A stretch of 25,478 nt of DNA from Anaeromyces robustus (GCA_002104895.1 MCFG01000404.1:35001-60478), one strand, 5' to 3'; positions 1 through 13,585 are shown, counted from the first letter of the stretch. Program-made: numbers and translations. The notes: generated by a model from the sequence alone, not told the origin.

Positions 1-209
1 AATAAAAGAAAAAGAGAAGAAAAAAAATTATTATTATTATTATAACATATTGAAGGATAAATATAAAATCTTAAAATAAAAAAAGAAAATAGGAAAAAAA
101 AAATTTTTTTTTATAATTTTAAATATAAAACTCATTAAATAATTATTATTAACATAAACATAAAATTATAATCATAATATTATGATTAATAATAATATAA
201 TTATTAAGA

Positions 210-245
<36 letters not shown>

Positions 246-273
246 AGGTAATAGTTAAAACAAATTACTTTTT

Positions 274-330
274 TATTATTAATTATTAATTATTAATTAT
301 TAATTATTAATTTTTAATTATTAATTATTA
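274..330. repeat. 7-bp tandem repeat (TTAATTA type)
   Basis: Consecutive attaatt/ttaatta units run for roughly eight copies with one interruption (ttttt near 311). It is a simple A/T minisatellite in intergenic DNA with no sign of function. Confidence 0.75.
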
Positions 331-1023
331 TAGGATTAATTATTATTATTATATTGATTATTATTAATCTTTTTTTGTTTTTTTTTTTTTTTGTTTAATT
401 ATTTTAGTTTTTTTTTGTTTTTTTTTTTTGTTTGTTTGTTTAATTTTATGTTTTTTTAACATAAAAATAATTAAAATATATATATTTTTTATATATTATT
501 TTATATTAATACTTTTTTTTTAACTTTTTTTTTTTTTTTTAATAATACTTTTTAACAAATAAACATAATTATTTATGTACTTTTTTTTTTTTTTTTTTTT
601 TCATATAAAGGAATACTAATAAAAAAAAAATGAATTTATAATATATATATGTATATGTATGTATAGTAATTTAAAAAAAAAATTACTATTCCTACATAAA
701 TTATTATTTATGTTATTTTTTTCTTCTTCTTATAAATATATATATTATAATCAATTTTGAATAAAAAAAAAAATAAAAATAAAAATGTTTTTTAATCGTA
801 AATCTTTTTTTTTTTTTTTTTTTATTTTTTATTTTTTTTTCTTTTTTTTTTTATTTTTATTAGTATTTATTATTTAAAGGGATATATATAAATTAGTTAA
901 AAAAAAAAAATTAAGAGATTGAATTTCATAATTATTTGTATAAAATTTTTATAGTAATTTGTATTATATTATTCTGTATATATATATATAAATGTTTTTA
1001 AATTTATAAATTATTAATAATAA

Positions 1024-1093
1024 AAATCGAAAAGAAAAAAAAAAAAATATTTTATTTTTTTTTTTGTTTATTTTTTTTTTTTCTTTTCGATTT
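1024..1093. repeat. Long inverted repeat with AAATCGAAAAG arms, about 120 bp past the kinase stop
   Basis: The left arm AAATCGAAAAG followed by 12 or more A (from 1024) is matched by 12 T followed by CTTTTCGATTT ending at 1093. This gives about 23 paired bases around a T-rich loop of about 24 nt. The CG-containing part of the arm makes it stand out from chance A/T palindromes. It lies downstream of the kinase stop at 1214 in the sense of transcription, so it could end up in or near the 3' end of that transcript. Role unknown; it could also be a small mobile hairpin element. Confidence 0.7.
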
Positions 1094-1120
1094 AGATATA
1101 TATTTTTATTTATTTTTTTT

Positions 1121-1183
1121 TTATTTAATTATTTAATTATTTAATTATTTAATTATTTAATTATTTAATTATTTAATTATTTA
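1121..1183. repeat. 8-bp tandem repeat (TTTAATTA)n
   Basis: About seven and a half perfect copies of TTTAATTA lie 31-93 bp downstream of the kinase stop, probably within its 3' untranslated region. Array length is likely to vary between strains. Confidence 0.85.
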
Positions 1184-1213
1184 AAAAAATTATTATTATA
1201 TTATATTAATTTA

Positions 1214-2814
1214 TTAGCGATAAAATATTATAGTTCTAGATGGCGTCTTTTTTAATGGATGTTGACTAAATTCATTATAATCTGTATTATGAAAAGCATT
1301 AGCAGGTTTTAATAAAAATGGATGTCTAATAGCTTGATATGAAGATATTCTACTATCATGATCATATTCAATACATTGAACTAAAAGATCACAAGCATCA
1401 AAAATAACTTCAGGAATTTGAGTATAATGATAACGTTCAAATAAATAATTTTCTCGTACTTTATCTTGAACCAATGATGTAGTTGAATGACGTGCTAAAC
1501 GACAACCAAGATCTTCTAATGAACAATTATGTACATATGGTTCTAAAAGCATACCTAATACAACACCAGCACTATATATATCTGGTTTAGTATCTTTACA
1601 TTCCCCAAAGTATACTTCTGGTGCTACAAAACCAGGTGTTCCACAACCTATTGGATGACTACTATTATCACAGAATCTAGCTAAACCAAAATCAATAATT
1701 ACTAAATCATTATTATTATCAAACATAATATTTGATATTGTTATATCTAAATGAACTATATTTAAATTATGTAATTCATTTAATGTCTATTTATTAATTA
1801 TATAATATAATATAATAAAAAAAAAATCAAAAATATATTTAATTAATATTTAACATTTTTATAAATTTAATATTAAATTATATATTTATATATATGATTA
1901 TAATATATAAAATATAATATATAATATAAATTATTATATTATTTAATAATCTAATATTATTAATTAATTTTAATAATTATATTTATTATATTTTATTATA
2001 TTTTGCTATATTTTATTATATTTTATTATATTTTATTATATTTTATTATATTCTATTATATTTTATTAAAAAAAACTTACATTAAATAATTGAATAATTA
2101 TTTTTTGAATATCAATTAAATTAAGACCGACTTTTGGTATTGGCTTTAATCTTGGTAAAACTAAAACATCTTTTTGAGTTTCAGTATCTACAAAATGGTC
2201 TAGTAATTTTATAACATGTTTTATTTTCTTTTCATTTAATAATCTCATAATTTCTAATTCTTTAACAGACCATTTTTTTTCTTTGATAAACTTTAAAATA
2301 ACTTTTTCATCATTTGTTATATCTGTAGCAAACTTAATTATAGAACAATCGGTCTAATAAATTATAATATAATATAAATATATAATATTTTTTTAATATA
2401 TATTTTTATAAAATAAAATTATAAAATTATTTTTATAATTCTTTTTTTATTAGAAAAAACTTTTTTTTTTCAAACTATTTTATTTATTATTATAGTTTAT
2501 TTTATTCTTATTATTTTTATTATTTTTGTTCTTCTATAGTATTTATTTTTTTTTAAAAAAAATACTTAATATTATTATTTGTGATAATATACCTCTATTG
2601 CTTTTATTCCATCGTCGATTCTATACTTTTCATTATATATTTTATGTAAATTATCATTTATAACAGCTGTTGCTGTTGTTGTATCAGACATTGCGCTTGT
2701 ACTTATATCAGTAGCTACCGAGACAGTTGAATTTGTAGATGCAGTTGAGAGATTAACTTTCGTATCGTAATCTTCTTGTTTATATATTGGAGTAAATGGT
2801 TGAAGACAAATCAT
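1214..2814 (-). CDS. CDC7-like Ser/Thr protein kinase with altered catalytic motifs, three exons
   Basis: Exons 2814-2593, 2353-2081 and 1786-1214 give about 355 residues. Introns 2354-2592 (GTATAT...TAG) and 1787-2080 (GTAAGT...TAG) are phase 0 and join continuous kinase sequence. Residues 1-60 are Ser/Thr-rich and disordered-looking. Visible kinase elements are the beta-3 lysine K81 (SIIKF), the helix-C glutamate E108, catalytic loop HLDITISN at 177-184, DFG at 197-199 and APE at 220-222 (GFVAPE). The GTPGFVAPEV activation segment, SAGV segment and HPFL end recall CDC7/Hsk1, which phosphorylates MCM proteins at replication origins. Oddities: the HRD arginine is Leu (L178), the loop lysine is Thr (T181), and the glycine loop is reduced to DDGIK. 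It is short for CDC7, which usually has kinase-domain inserts and a Dbf4-binding tail. Kinase fold is near certain; CDC7 kinship is likely; catalytic activity is uncertain. A missed micro-exon at the glycine loop is possible. Confidence 0.8.
1787..2080 (-). other. Kinase intron 2
   Basis: The donor is GTAAGT (complement of acttac ending at 2080) and the acceptor is TAG (ending at 1787). Splicing joins IIQLFN to TLNELHNLNIVHLD in frame, which is the expected helix-E to catalytic-loop sequence of a kinase. The donor-proximal part is filled by a decamer repeat. Confidence 0.85.
1980..2068. repeat. 10-bp tandem repeat (TTTTATTATA)n inside a kinase intron
   Basis: About nine copies of TTTTATTATA, with single-base variants (gctata, ctatta), occupy the 5' end of the second kinase intron. 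The array starts within about 15 bp of the splice donor, so its length sets much of the intron length. Confidence 0.85.
2354..2592 (-). other. Kinase intron 1
   Basis: The donor is GTATAT, directly after the codon for Glu74. The acceptor is TTATTAG directly before the codon for Thr75. Reading through instead meets a stop within five codons, which supports splicing. The body is A/T homopolymer DNA. This intron falls exactly where the kinase glycine-rich loop should be, so an unrecognised micro-exon within it cannot be excluded. Confidence 0.7.
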
Positions 2815-5356
2815 TTTTATATCTTTTTTTTCTTCTTTTATTTATTTATTTCTATAAATAAATTTAATTAAATATTTTATGTAATTATTTTTTTTATTCT
2901 GACAATAAAAATATATATGTATTTTTTTTTTTTATATTTTTATTGAACTTTTAAATAAATAAAAATATAATATGGTAAAAAAAATAAATAAATTATTTAT
3001 ATAATATTCTCTAACAAAATCCTAATTGTTATTTTTTTTTATTTAAAAAAAAAAACAATCTTAAACTATAACCCTTATCTTATTATTAAAAGAAATTATT
3101 TTCTTTTTATATATTTACAACTAATTTTTTGTTTTTTTGTTTGTTTTTAGTTAATTTATGAATTTACTAATATTAATATTTTTTGTACTGTTTTATTTTT
3201 ATTTTTATCGTTATTTTATTTTTTTTTTTGAAAATATAAAAATATTTATATTTTTTTAAAAAAAAATAACAAAACACTATAAATAATAAATAAAAATAAA
3301 AATTGAAAACTTATTTATATATTAAGAATTTGTTTCTTTCTAACTTATAAATATATATGTTAAGTTTTAAGAAACTTTTTTATATTTTTTTTTTTAATAT
3401 ATAATAAATATTAATTATTATTTTTTGTTTTAATATTTTTTTCTGTTTTGTCTTTTTTTTTTTTTTTTTATTTCAATAAAAATAAAAATTTGAGCTTAAT
3501 AAATATTGACTACTTATATAATTTACTGACATTTATATTTATTTATTAACTTGAAATATATTTATCTTATTTAAACTTTTTTTTTTTTTTTTAAAGAAAA
3601 ATAATGTTATTTGTTATATAAAAATTGAATTTCTTTTTTTTTTCAAATTAATTTATTTTGATAAAAAAGAATTTTATGTATGTTTTCACTATATAATAAA
3701 TATACTATTTCTGTTTTTTTTTTATTATATTATCATTCAATTTTTCTTTCTTTTTTATATAAATAATTTTGTTCTTATTGATAAAAGAAGTAAATGAATA
3801 ATATTATTTGTTAAACAAAAAAAATATATATAATTATATATTAAATTTTTTTCTTATGTTCTTATGATTAAGAATACTCCTTTCTTAATCTATTTTTCAT
3901 TTATATCTAAGAAATAAAAAGTTTTTCTATACTTTTTAATTTCTTTATCTTTTCACACTTTTTGTTTTTTTTTTTTTCTTCCAAAAAAAAAAAAAAAATA
4001 TATTATTAAACTATTTTTATTAAAAAATAATTATATGAATTCAACTTTTTTTAAAAAAAAATTAAAATTAAAAAAAAAAAAAAAAAAAAAAAACATTTTA
4101 GAAAGGTAAAAATTAAACTATATATACAAATATTTTTTTAATCTTTAAATTTTAATAATTAAATAATTAAAAAATGTTATTTATTATTATTTATTATTTA
4201 TTATTTATTATTTTTTATAATATTAATTTTTTTTTTGTATATAATATATAATATATATAATATATATAATATAATATATTTCATTATCTATATATATTTA
4301 TTTATATAGAATTATTTAATACTATTTAATATTTAATATTTTTTGTAAATTAACTTATTATATATGATACCATTATTGATAATATATTATATAATATATT
4401 ATCAGTTATACTAGATTATATATTATTTTTTAATACTTAATAGCTAAACTTTATCCATTAATGAAATTTCTATTATCAATACAAATTTTAAAAAAAAAAA
4501 TTTTTTTTTTATTATTTATTTATTATTTAAAAAAAAAAAAAGTTTTTATATATATTATTTATTATTTATTTATTATCATTTTATTTATGATAATAAAATG
4601 TATACATGATTTATATTAAATAATGTATACATTATTTAATGTATATTTAATATATAATTTATTTATATATTATCTTTTCAATTAATTTTATTGATAAACT
4701 AAAAAATTTAAATATGATAAGTATTTTAATATATTTTTAAATTTAAAAACTTTATCATTTTATATACTGTACAATATATTATAATAAAAATATAATATAT
4801 TTATTAATATATTGTCTTTTTTAATAATTTTTTTATTTAATTTTACAGAATCTAAATAAGGATAAAAAAAATATAATGTTAATTATTACATATATTTTAC
4901 AATATATAACAATACTATTCTACATATATATTATTTAAATTATATTCAATAATACAAATATTAAAAAAAAAATAAAATAAAAATAAAAAAAAAATGAAAG
5001 CCCTAAGAATAAAAAAAAAAAAAAAAAAACTATTAAATATTAAATATTTTTATATAAAAAATACAATATATAATAATATACTGGTAATATATATTACACA
5101 AAAAGTAATAAATAATGAAATAATAAAAATTTTAATATTTAATATTTAGTATTTAATAATAAAAAAATATTTTTTTTAAAAAAAGAAATTAAATATATAA
5201 AGAAAAAAAGATGTTTATATTTTATATATTTTATATTTTATATTTTATATTTTATATATTTTCTAACAATATTTATAAATATTTATTAATTATAAATAGT
5301 ATTTTTACATTGATGATTATTAATAATAAAGAAAAATAATAAAGAAAAATAAAAAA

Positions 5357-5382
5357 AACCGTTTGATGATAATAAAACGGTT
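5357..5382. repeat. Perfect 8-bp hairpin AACCGTTT/AAACGGTT
   Basis: AACCGTTT, a 10-nt spacer (gatgataata) and AAACGGTT form a perfect hairpin with three G/C pairs per arm. It sits in DNA that otherwise has almost no G or C. No adjacent gene explains it as a terminator. Confidence 0.6.
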
Positions 5383-6532
5383 AATGATATCCAAATAGAG
5401 ATAATTTTTTAAATATTAAAACATAATTTTAATGGTCAAATAAATTAATAAAATAAAAAAAGCATGTTAAAATTTTAATATTATTTTTTATTAAGATATG
5501 AATTATTATGTTTGTTAAAAATTTAATACTATAATTAACTCATAAACCATTAATTAGGTTTTATTATCTTATTTTTATGTAGGTTAATTGTTATTAAATG
5601 ATAACCGAAATATACAAAAAATAATTACAATAACCATTAATTATTTGCAATATTAAAAATAAATAATTAAAATAATTAAATAAATAATTGAATAATTAAA
5701 TAATTGAATGAATGAATAATTAATTAATATATAAATAATTAATTTAATATGAATGAATGAATAAATAAATAACTAATGTCTAAAATAATGATTAATAATG
5801 TGATAATAATTAAATAATTAATTATTTAAAGTATTGGTTATATATTAGAATTAATATAAAAAAAAATAATCAATTTGAAATTGAACCTTCTTTTATTTCT
5901 TTTTAAATATACTTTTTTAAATTAAATACATATCATATCATGGTCATACACTTTTAATATTAATAAAATGCTAAAAAAAAATAATGAAATAATATTATTT
6001 TAATTATTATTATATTATTTTTTTCTAAACAAAAAAAAAACTAAGAAAATTAACCATAATTTTTTTTTATTTTTACCAGTTTTATTTATTTAAAAAAAAA
6101 AAAAAAAACTCCTATTATTTATTTAATAATTAATAATTTATTCATTAATTTATTAATTATTATTTATTTATTTTATATATAAATATATATTTATATTTTT
6201 ATTTATATCTTTATATTTATATTCCTATTACTATTAAAATTGTATATGTAAATGTAAAATGATTTTTCAAATACTTATTAAATATATTAATTATTTATAA
6301 TCATTTTAATTTATATTAATTTATAAATATTATTAATTATATTAATCTCTATATTAAATAAAATAAATTTATTATAATAAATTAACTATATTTTTATATT
6401 CAATAAATATATTATTAATATTATTAAATTTAATTATTAATATATTATTTTATATTCTAATATATTACGTATTTAAATGTTTCTTATTTTTCTTCTTTTT
6501 TTTTTGTTTTTTAAATAATGAAAAAAAAGTTT

Positions 6533-6690
6533 ACACTTGAACGACCAAATGGATAAATTATATAATAATATTCAGGTCATGTGCCTTATTTCTAAAGATT
6601 AGAACCGTTATAGTGATTTAATTGCCCCGCAACAATCATATCAAAAAAAATTTTATGCCCCGCATGGTTCATATCAAAGGAAATTAAGAT
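6533..6690 (+). other. G/C-containing island with open-frame fragments and a 33-nt duplication, unidentified
   Basis: About 160 bp stand out from the A/T background by base composition (gaacgacc, caggtcatgtgcc, two tgccccgca blocks). On the plus strand one frame runs from about 6541 to a stop after codons reading LISKD. It then continues open through SDLIAPQQSYQKKFY and APHGSYQRKLR to a stop near 6690. A 33-nt unit is repeated directly, at 6623 and 6656, giving a matching 11-residue protein repeat in the same frame. This looks like a fragment of a decayed gene, mobile-element ORF or repeat family. I do not recognise it, and a structured RNA is also possible. Confidence 0.45.
6623..6688 (+). 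repeat. Direct 33-nt duplication with tgccccgca...tcatatcaaa core
   Basis: Two adjacent 33-nt units begin with tgccccgca and share tcatatcaaa. The period is a multiple of three and the translated units align (APQQSYQKKFY with APHGSYQRKLR), which is compatible with past coding function. Confidence 0.7.
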
Positions 6691-8843
6691 AACAAAAAAA
6701 AAGTAAAAACAAAAAGTAAAAACAAAAAAAAAAAATTAAAAAATAAAAAAAATTGATAATTAAAAATATTAAACTAATATTAAAATATTAAATAAGAATG
6801 AATAATTATAGTAATTTTTAATATTTTTTAATATTTACTATTATTAGTTATATTCTTAATATTAATATCATTAATATTAGTATTAGTATTAGTATTAATA
6901 AAATATTAATTATAATTAAAATATAAACTTTATTATAAAGCTTTTAACAATAATAAATAGCAAATAATAAATAATAAATAATAAATAATAAATATTAAAA
7001 TATGATAATATGATAATAATTAATAATTGTATTGTAATAAAATAGTCTATAAAATAAAAAATGTACATTAAGATTAGAAATAAAAAGGTAAAAAACGGTA
7101 AACTTAAAAAATAAATAATAAAATAAATATTTGTTGAATTTTTAGATAAAGATAAAAAAAAAAAGATTTTTTTTTTAATTTTTATATTTATTATTTTATT
7201 ATAACTAATTATTACGTTAATAATTAATGATAATTCAATATTTAATTTAATTCAATTCAATGCATTATCACTAGAATGATTAGAAATAAAATAAAAAACT
7301 TATTATTAATACTATTGTTATCTATATCTCTTCAAGAGAAAAAAAAATAAAATTTTAATTTTTTAATATATATATTTGAATATTTTAATTATCTATTCTT
7401 TAAATTTATATTTTTTATTTTTTTTTATTTTTTATTTTTTACTTTTTATTTTTATTCTTTTTATCATTTTTTTTATTATTTATTTATTATCCATCTTTTT
7501 TTTTACTACATTTTATTTTTTTATTTTTTTTTCGTTGTTGTTGTCGTATCTGTGTAATTTACAATGCAATTTAAAAAAAATTTTTTTTTTAAAAAAATGT
7601 TATTTTTAATAAATTTTTGGTGATTTCTTGATATTTTTATACTTTTTTTTTTTTTCTAAAATGATTTACCCCACGAATCAATAATAAACAATAAACAAAA
7701 TGAAAAATGATTGTTTATTATTATTTTTATTTTATTTTTATTTATTTATTTACTTATTTCCTATTAATACCTACATATGGAATGGAATGCAATAATTATT
7801 ATTTTTAACAAATATTTATATGAATATTAAAATAATAAATAATAATAATAATAAAAATTAAAACTATTAAATTACAGAATTTAAAACTATTAAATTACAG
7901 AATATTTAAATACCTCTTATAAATCATTAAATATATTTCTTCTTTTAAAAATTATATGGTTAAATATTATTTGAATTGAATTAAAATAATAATAATAAAT
8001 AATAAATTTTTTATTTACAAGTAACATAAAAATATTACTTCCATAAAAAAAAAAAAAAAACAAAGCCTATAATAAAATTATGGAATTCTTTAATACATTA
8101 TGTATACATATCATATATATCATAGGTTAAATCACATGATAAATTTCTATATAAAAAATGAACAAAATGAACAAAAAAAATTAAATAGGTATTATAAATA
8201 TATTTCATTATATATTAATAATACATATATTTTAATTAAAAAAATTAATTTCATATAATTTCATATAAATATAATATATTATTAATAAGTATTATATTAT
8301 ATTATATTATATATACAATTTTAAAAAACAAAAAAAAAAAACTGGTATTTTTTTATTAAAATCTTTAATTTAATTTATCCAGAAAATTTGAATTTCTTAT
8401 TGGTTAAGAGATAAAATGGATAGAAATTATTGGATAAACTTTTAATAAAAAACAGAAAAAATAATATTATTATTGGACAATTCTATTATTTTTTTTAAAC
8501 TTTAATTATATATCAATATATAATAATATTAAAAATTAAAAAAAAAAATTATTTGAATATAATCAATATAGATAATATTTATTTAAATAACATTTTTTAA
8601 ATGTTATTTTTTTTTTTAAAAAAAAAAAGGTATATTGTAATACGTATTAAAATGTTAAAATATTAATAACTTTATTTTTAAACTATCATATTCATCATAA
8701 TTAAAAGTATGATTTATAATTATATAAACATAGAACTTGAAATTTTTATTGAAAATAATACTTTTAAAGAATAAAAATAAATAATAATATTTTTAAACAA
8801 TTGCTTTTCTTTTTTAAGAAAAAAAAAAAAGAATGTATAATGA

Positions 8844-8880
<37 letters not shown>

Positions 8881-11423
8881 ATTTTGTAACTTTATTAATT
8901 TAATAATTTTCCTTTTTTAGAATGTGTTAAAAATAAATTAAACAAAAATTTGTTTACATTTAAATACATTTATATACATAATGTACATGAATATGGACGT
9001 ATTCCTATTTTTTAAATGAAAAAGATAATATATTATATATATTATTAATATAATAATAATAAAAAAGAGGGTTGATTAATGCTTAATAATGTCAAAGAAA
9101 AAATAAAAAAGAAATAGATTAAATAATAATTTAATGTTAATTTATTATTATCATTATTTATAATAAAATATTATTGAAGAAAAAAATTTTTTTCCTTTAT
9201 AGATAAAGTCATAGAATAAAAATATAAGTCAATAGATATTTTATTATTAATAAGGATTATAAGGAATTTGTAATTTGAATATTTTAATTGTTACACTTAT
9301 TAAAATTAAACTTTTATTTCTGGTAATATATTAATAAAAGAGTTAAATAAATTTCTCATTTATTTATTAATTTACTATTTATTTATTTATTTACTTATTT
9401 ATTTATACATTTACTTTTCTTTATATATATTTGGTATTGGATATTCTATTGTTTATTATAAATTTTCTTTTTTTCTCCTGATTTTTTATTTTTTTATTTA
9501 TTTATATTTTTCTTTTAATAAAACTTTATATAGTATTATAGTATTATATTAATAATAAAAATGTTAAATTTTATTATTATTATTATTATTATTTTTATTT
9601 TATTTGTTTTTAATATGTGTATTGTTTCATTTATCAATTTTACATTTTTAATTTTTTATTGTTTTACTTACCGTTATCAAAAAAAAAATTTTTTTTAAAA
9701 CAAAATTTTAAAAATTATTAAAAAAAAAAGAAAAAAAATATAAAAAAAACTTTAATTTCTAATCTCTACATTTATAAATGACTAAATGACTCTAATCAAT
9801 AATTAAAAGTAGAATGAGTAGTAAAGTAAAGATGTTGAAATGTATATGATAAAACTTAGAAAAATATACTCTAATATAAATATTGTAATTTATTTTTTAA
9901 GTAATTATCTTATTTAAACTTAAAGAGATAGAATTATTTGAAACTCTAATAATATTCTATTAAATAAACAAAAATTATGTTAACATTAATTTTACAAACA
10001 AACAAACAAACAAATAAATAAATAAAAACATAGTCTATAATATCCTTAATACCATCAAAAATAAAAAAAATGATAACAAAATTTCACATCTAAAAAAAAT
10101 TTTAAATAATTGATAATAATTTAAATAAAAATAAAAATAAAATAAAAAAAGTTTAATTAATCAAGTTAATAATTATTTTAATTCTTATTAAAAAACATTA
10201 ATTATTAATTATAAAACATATATATAATTATTTATATTATATTATATTTTATTATATTAGAATAAATGAATAATAAATAATATATAATAATATATTATAA
10301 TTAATTTGACTATGTTTTATGTTATATATTAAATTTTAAATTTTCAATAATAATTTTCAATAATAATAATAATAATAATTAATAATAATAATAATTATAT
10401 ATATGATAATAATATATAAATAATATTTTATTTTATTTTATTTTATTCTATTTTATTTTATTATATATTTAACATAAAATAATATATAATTTTTATTATA
10501 ATTGATAAGAAAAAAAAGAATCTTAGAATGGAATTAAATAAAGAAAGAATGATGATAATAAATTTTTTTTTTAATTTTTAATTTTTAATTTTTGGAAAAT
10601 ACCTACAGTACAACACATGATATGGTGAATCACAATTAAATAATTATTAGTTGAAAATATAGAAAAATCCCAAAAGTCATGGCAATTAAAATTTAAAATT
10701 TAAAATTTAAAAATTTAAATTAAATTAAATTATATTAAATTAAATTAAATTAACGAATTAATTATTTATTACATTTTATTTTATTTTATTTTATTTTATT
10801 TTATTTTATTTTATTTTATTTAATAAAATCCTATACATTTCTACAATAATGGAATTATAATGAATGAATGTATAATTAAATTGATTTCAACTACGCCATA
10901 AATAAATAAATAAATAAATAAGTCAAATTCAAGTTAAAGTCACATCATGTCATGTTATGTCACTGTCTTATAATAAGAAGTATAATCCATCATTCATAAT
11001 TAACAATATAAATTTTTCTTTCTTTTTCTTTTTTCAGATAATGAAATTCTCATCTTAATAAATTTATGGTTAAAACTTTATATTTAAGTAAAAAGATAAA
11101 AATATAAAAAAAAAAAAATATAAAGTTTATTATATTTTTCTTTTTAATAGGTATTGAATTCATTGATTAATGAATATTTTTTTAACTTTAAATACCTAAT
11201 AATTATTTAAAAGAATAATAAAAAAAAAATTTAATCTTTTTTTTTATTTATTTATTTATTTATTTATTTGATATGAAATATATAAATTTAATATAATTTA
11301 TATTTTTAAATTTTTTTTTTTTAAAAAAAAATAATAATTAATATGTAATTAGATTAAAGTATTACCATAAAATATTCATTTTTTCATTAAAAAAATTTTA
11401 CAGTATATTGATTTACTTCACAG

Positions 11424-11455
<32 letters not shown>

Positions 11456-13071
11456 TACCAAACTTTTTTTATACTTTTGTTTTATATGTATATTATATAT
11501 ATATTCTATAATTTATTCAATTATTAAGAATCAGATAAAAAAAATTTTTTTTCATTAATTTAAGCAAAAAAAAGTGGCCAAAATACTATTAATTAAAAAA
11601 CTTTTTAGTTTGATAGCCTTTTTTTTTTTAAACTTTATTAAAAAAAATAAAAGTTTTATTATTATTATTAATATTCTATAATTATTTTTATCTTATGCTA
11701 ATTCTTTATAATTATAATTAAATAATTATAATTAAATAATTATATTAAAATAGATAAAAAGTAATAGTAATATGATATGTTTCTTTTTTTTTTCATTTTT
11801 ATTTTGAAAAGAAAAAAAATATAAAATTGTAATAGAAGTTATAACTATTTAGATATGCTATATAATAATAAATTCGATTTTGACATTAATAATAAAAAAT
11901 TTATTATTGTTCATGATTTAATAACACAACATGGGAAAATCTTTAAAATAAAAATTATAAAAAAGAATGTTTTTAATTATATATTTTTAATATATAATTA
12001 GTTTTATATAAATTAATACCTATTATAATTAATTATCTCATGTATTTTTATTATAAAAAATTTAAATGATATGAAGAAAAAGAGTATAGAAAATTCAATT
12101 TCTTTTTTCATTTTATATACTTTTATAATTATATATAATATAATATATATTAAAAAGTTTTAAATTTCTTAAAAAAAAAAAAATTGATAATAATTTATCT
12201 TTTCAAAAAAAAAAAAAAAAAAGGAAAAAAAGTTTTTCTAAAGCTTAAAATTATGAAAATTAAAAAAAAAAATTGTTATTTAAATTATTATGTGTTATTA
12301 TTATATATATGTTAATAATAAAAAAAAATGTTTTATAATTATCTTTTTTTTTTTTTTTTGATATCTTTATTACTAGAAAACTTTTTTTTTTAAAAAAAAA
12401 AAAAGTATAAATAATAATAATTTCTATACAATTTGTTTAGTTTAATTATATATTAATGATTTCTTTTTTAATAATGAAAAGAGTTTTTACTTTATTTTTT
12501 TAAAAAAAAAAAATGGTCAAATTTTAATTACTTTTTATTTAAAATTATAAGAATAAAACTGGTTACACAAAGGAAAATAATTAAATAAATATAGAAAAAA
12601 AAAAAAAATTCTTTATGAAATCAGTAATATTTAAGATTAACGATAATATAATATAATATTAAAATAAGAAAGTTTATTTTACTTTTTTTTCTTTCTTTCT
12701 TTCTTTCTTTAAATTTTTTTAATTACTAATTATTATAAAATTTTTATTCTAATTCTTCCTTTTTTTTTTTTTTTAATTTTTTTTTTTTATGCTCATGTCT
12801 ATAATCTAATTTGAAAAATGAAATAGAATAGTAAACCATTAAAATATATTAACTAAAATAAATATATAACAATCATATAATGTAAATGAATAAAAAAGTT
12901 ATTAAATGTAATAATTATTTATTTAATTTATTATATTTATGAAAAAAAAAAAAAATAGAAAAAGAAAAGAAATAAAAAAAAAGATAATATATATAATATA
13001 TTTTTTATTTTAAAATATATACCTATATAATACTATAAAATAATATGTATTAAATAACTATCAATATTTTA

Positions 13072-13114
<43 letters not shown>

Positions 13115-13569
13115 TTTAATAAGAAGAATAAAAAAGTTATCATCCCTCTAAATATAAAATACAACATAACCAAATTAAAATTAATACTTTTTAATTTTCT
13201 AATTTTTTTTTATTTTTTGAAATTAATTTTTATTTAAAAAATAAAGAAAAGAAATAAAGGAATAAAAAAAAAAAAGTTTAATAATATAGGTAAAATGAAA
13301 TAAAAGATAACAAAAATAGATAATTTATTTTAAAATTTTAAAACATTTATGATAAATATATATTTATTCAGTGTATTTTATATAAAATATATTATTTATT
13401 AAAGTATAATATTAAATCTGTATAATTCTAAAAAAAAATTTTTTTTTTATAAAACTATACATTATATACATGTTATTATTATTTATTATTATTATTATTA
13501 TTATTTTCATTTTCTTTTCTAAATAATATATTTTTATATTTTATAAATATTTATTTATTTATTTATTTT

Positions 13570-13585
13570 CGTATATATATATACG
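13570..13585. repeat. Perfect 16-bp palindrome CGTATATATATATACG
   Basis: This is a self-complementary 16-mer closed by CG pairs, 334 bp downstream of the first methyltransferase stop. The CG ends distinguish it from plain TA runs. Role unknown. Confidence 0.6.

Larger units (their letters stand above)
1..1213. other. A/T-only 3' flank of the kinase gene, no gene seen
   Basis: This is the left edge of the window and the region downstream of the minus-strand kinase stop codon. It holds long homopolymers (a run of about 30 T near 212-241), a 7-bp TTAATTA-type repeat around 274-330, a long inverted repeat at 1024-1093 and an 8-bp repeat at 1121-1183. I see no open frame with protein-like composition on either strand. 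Any 3' untranslated region of the kinase transcript must lie at its right end. Confidence 0.7.

Noticed and set aside
4377-4404. Perfect 28-bp A/T palindrome
   Set aside because: It is nearly pure A/T, and such palindromes are expected often in this composition; nothing else marks the site.
7376-7609. Plus-strand open frame of 77 codons
   Set aside because: It encodes almost only Phe, Leu, Ile and Tyr from T-rich DNA; there is no motif and no codon-like pattern.
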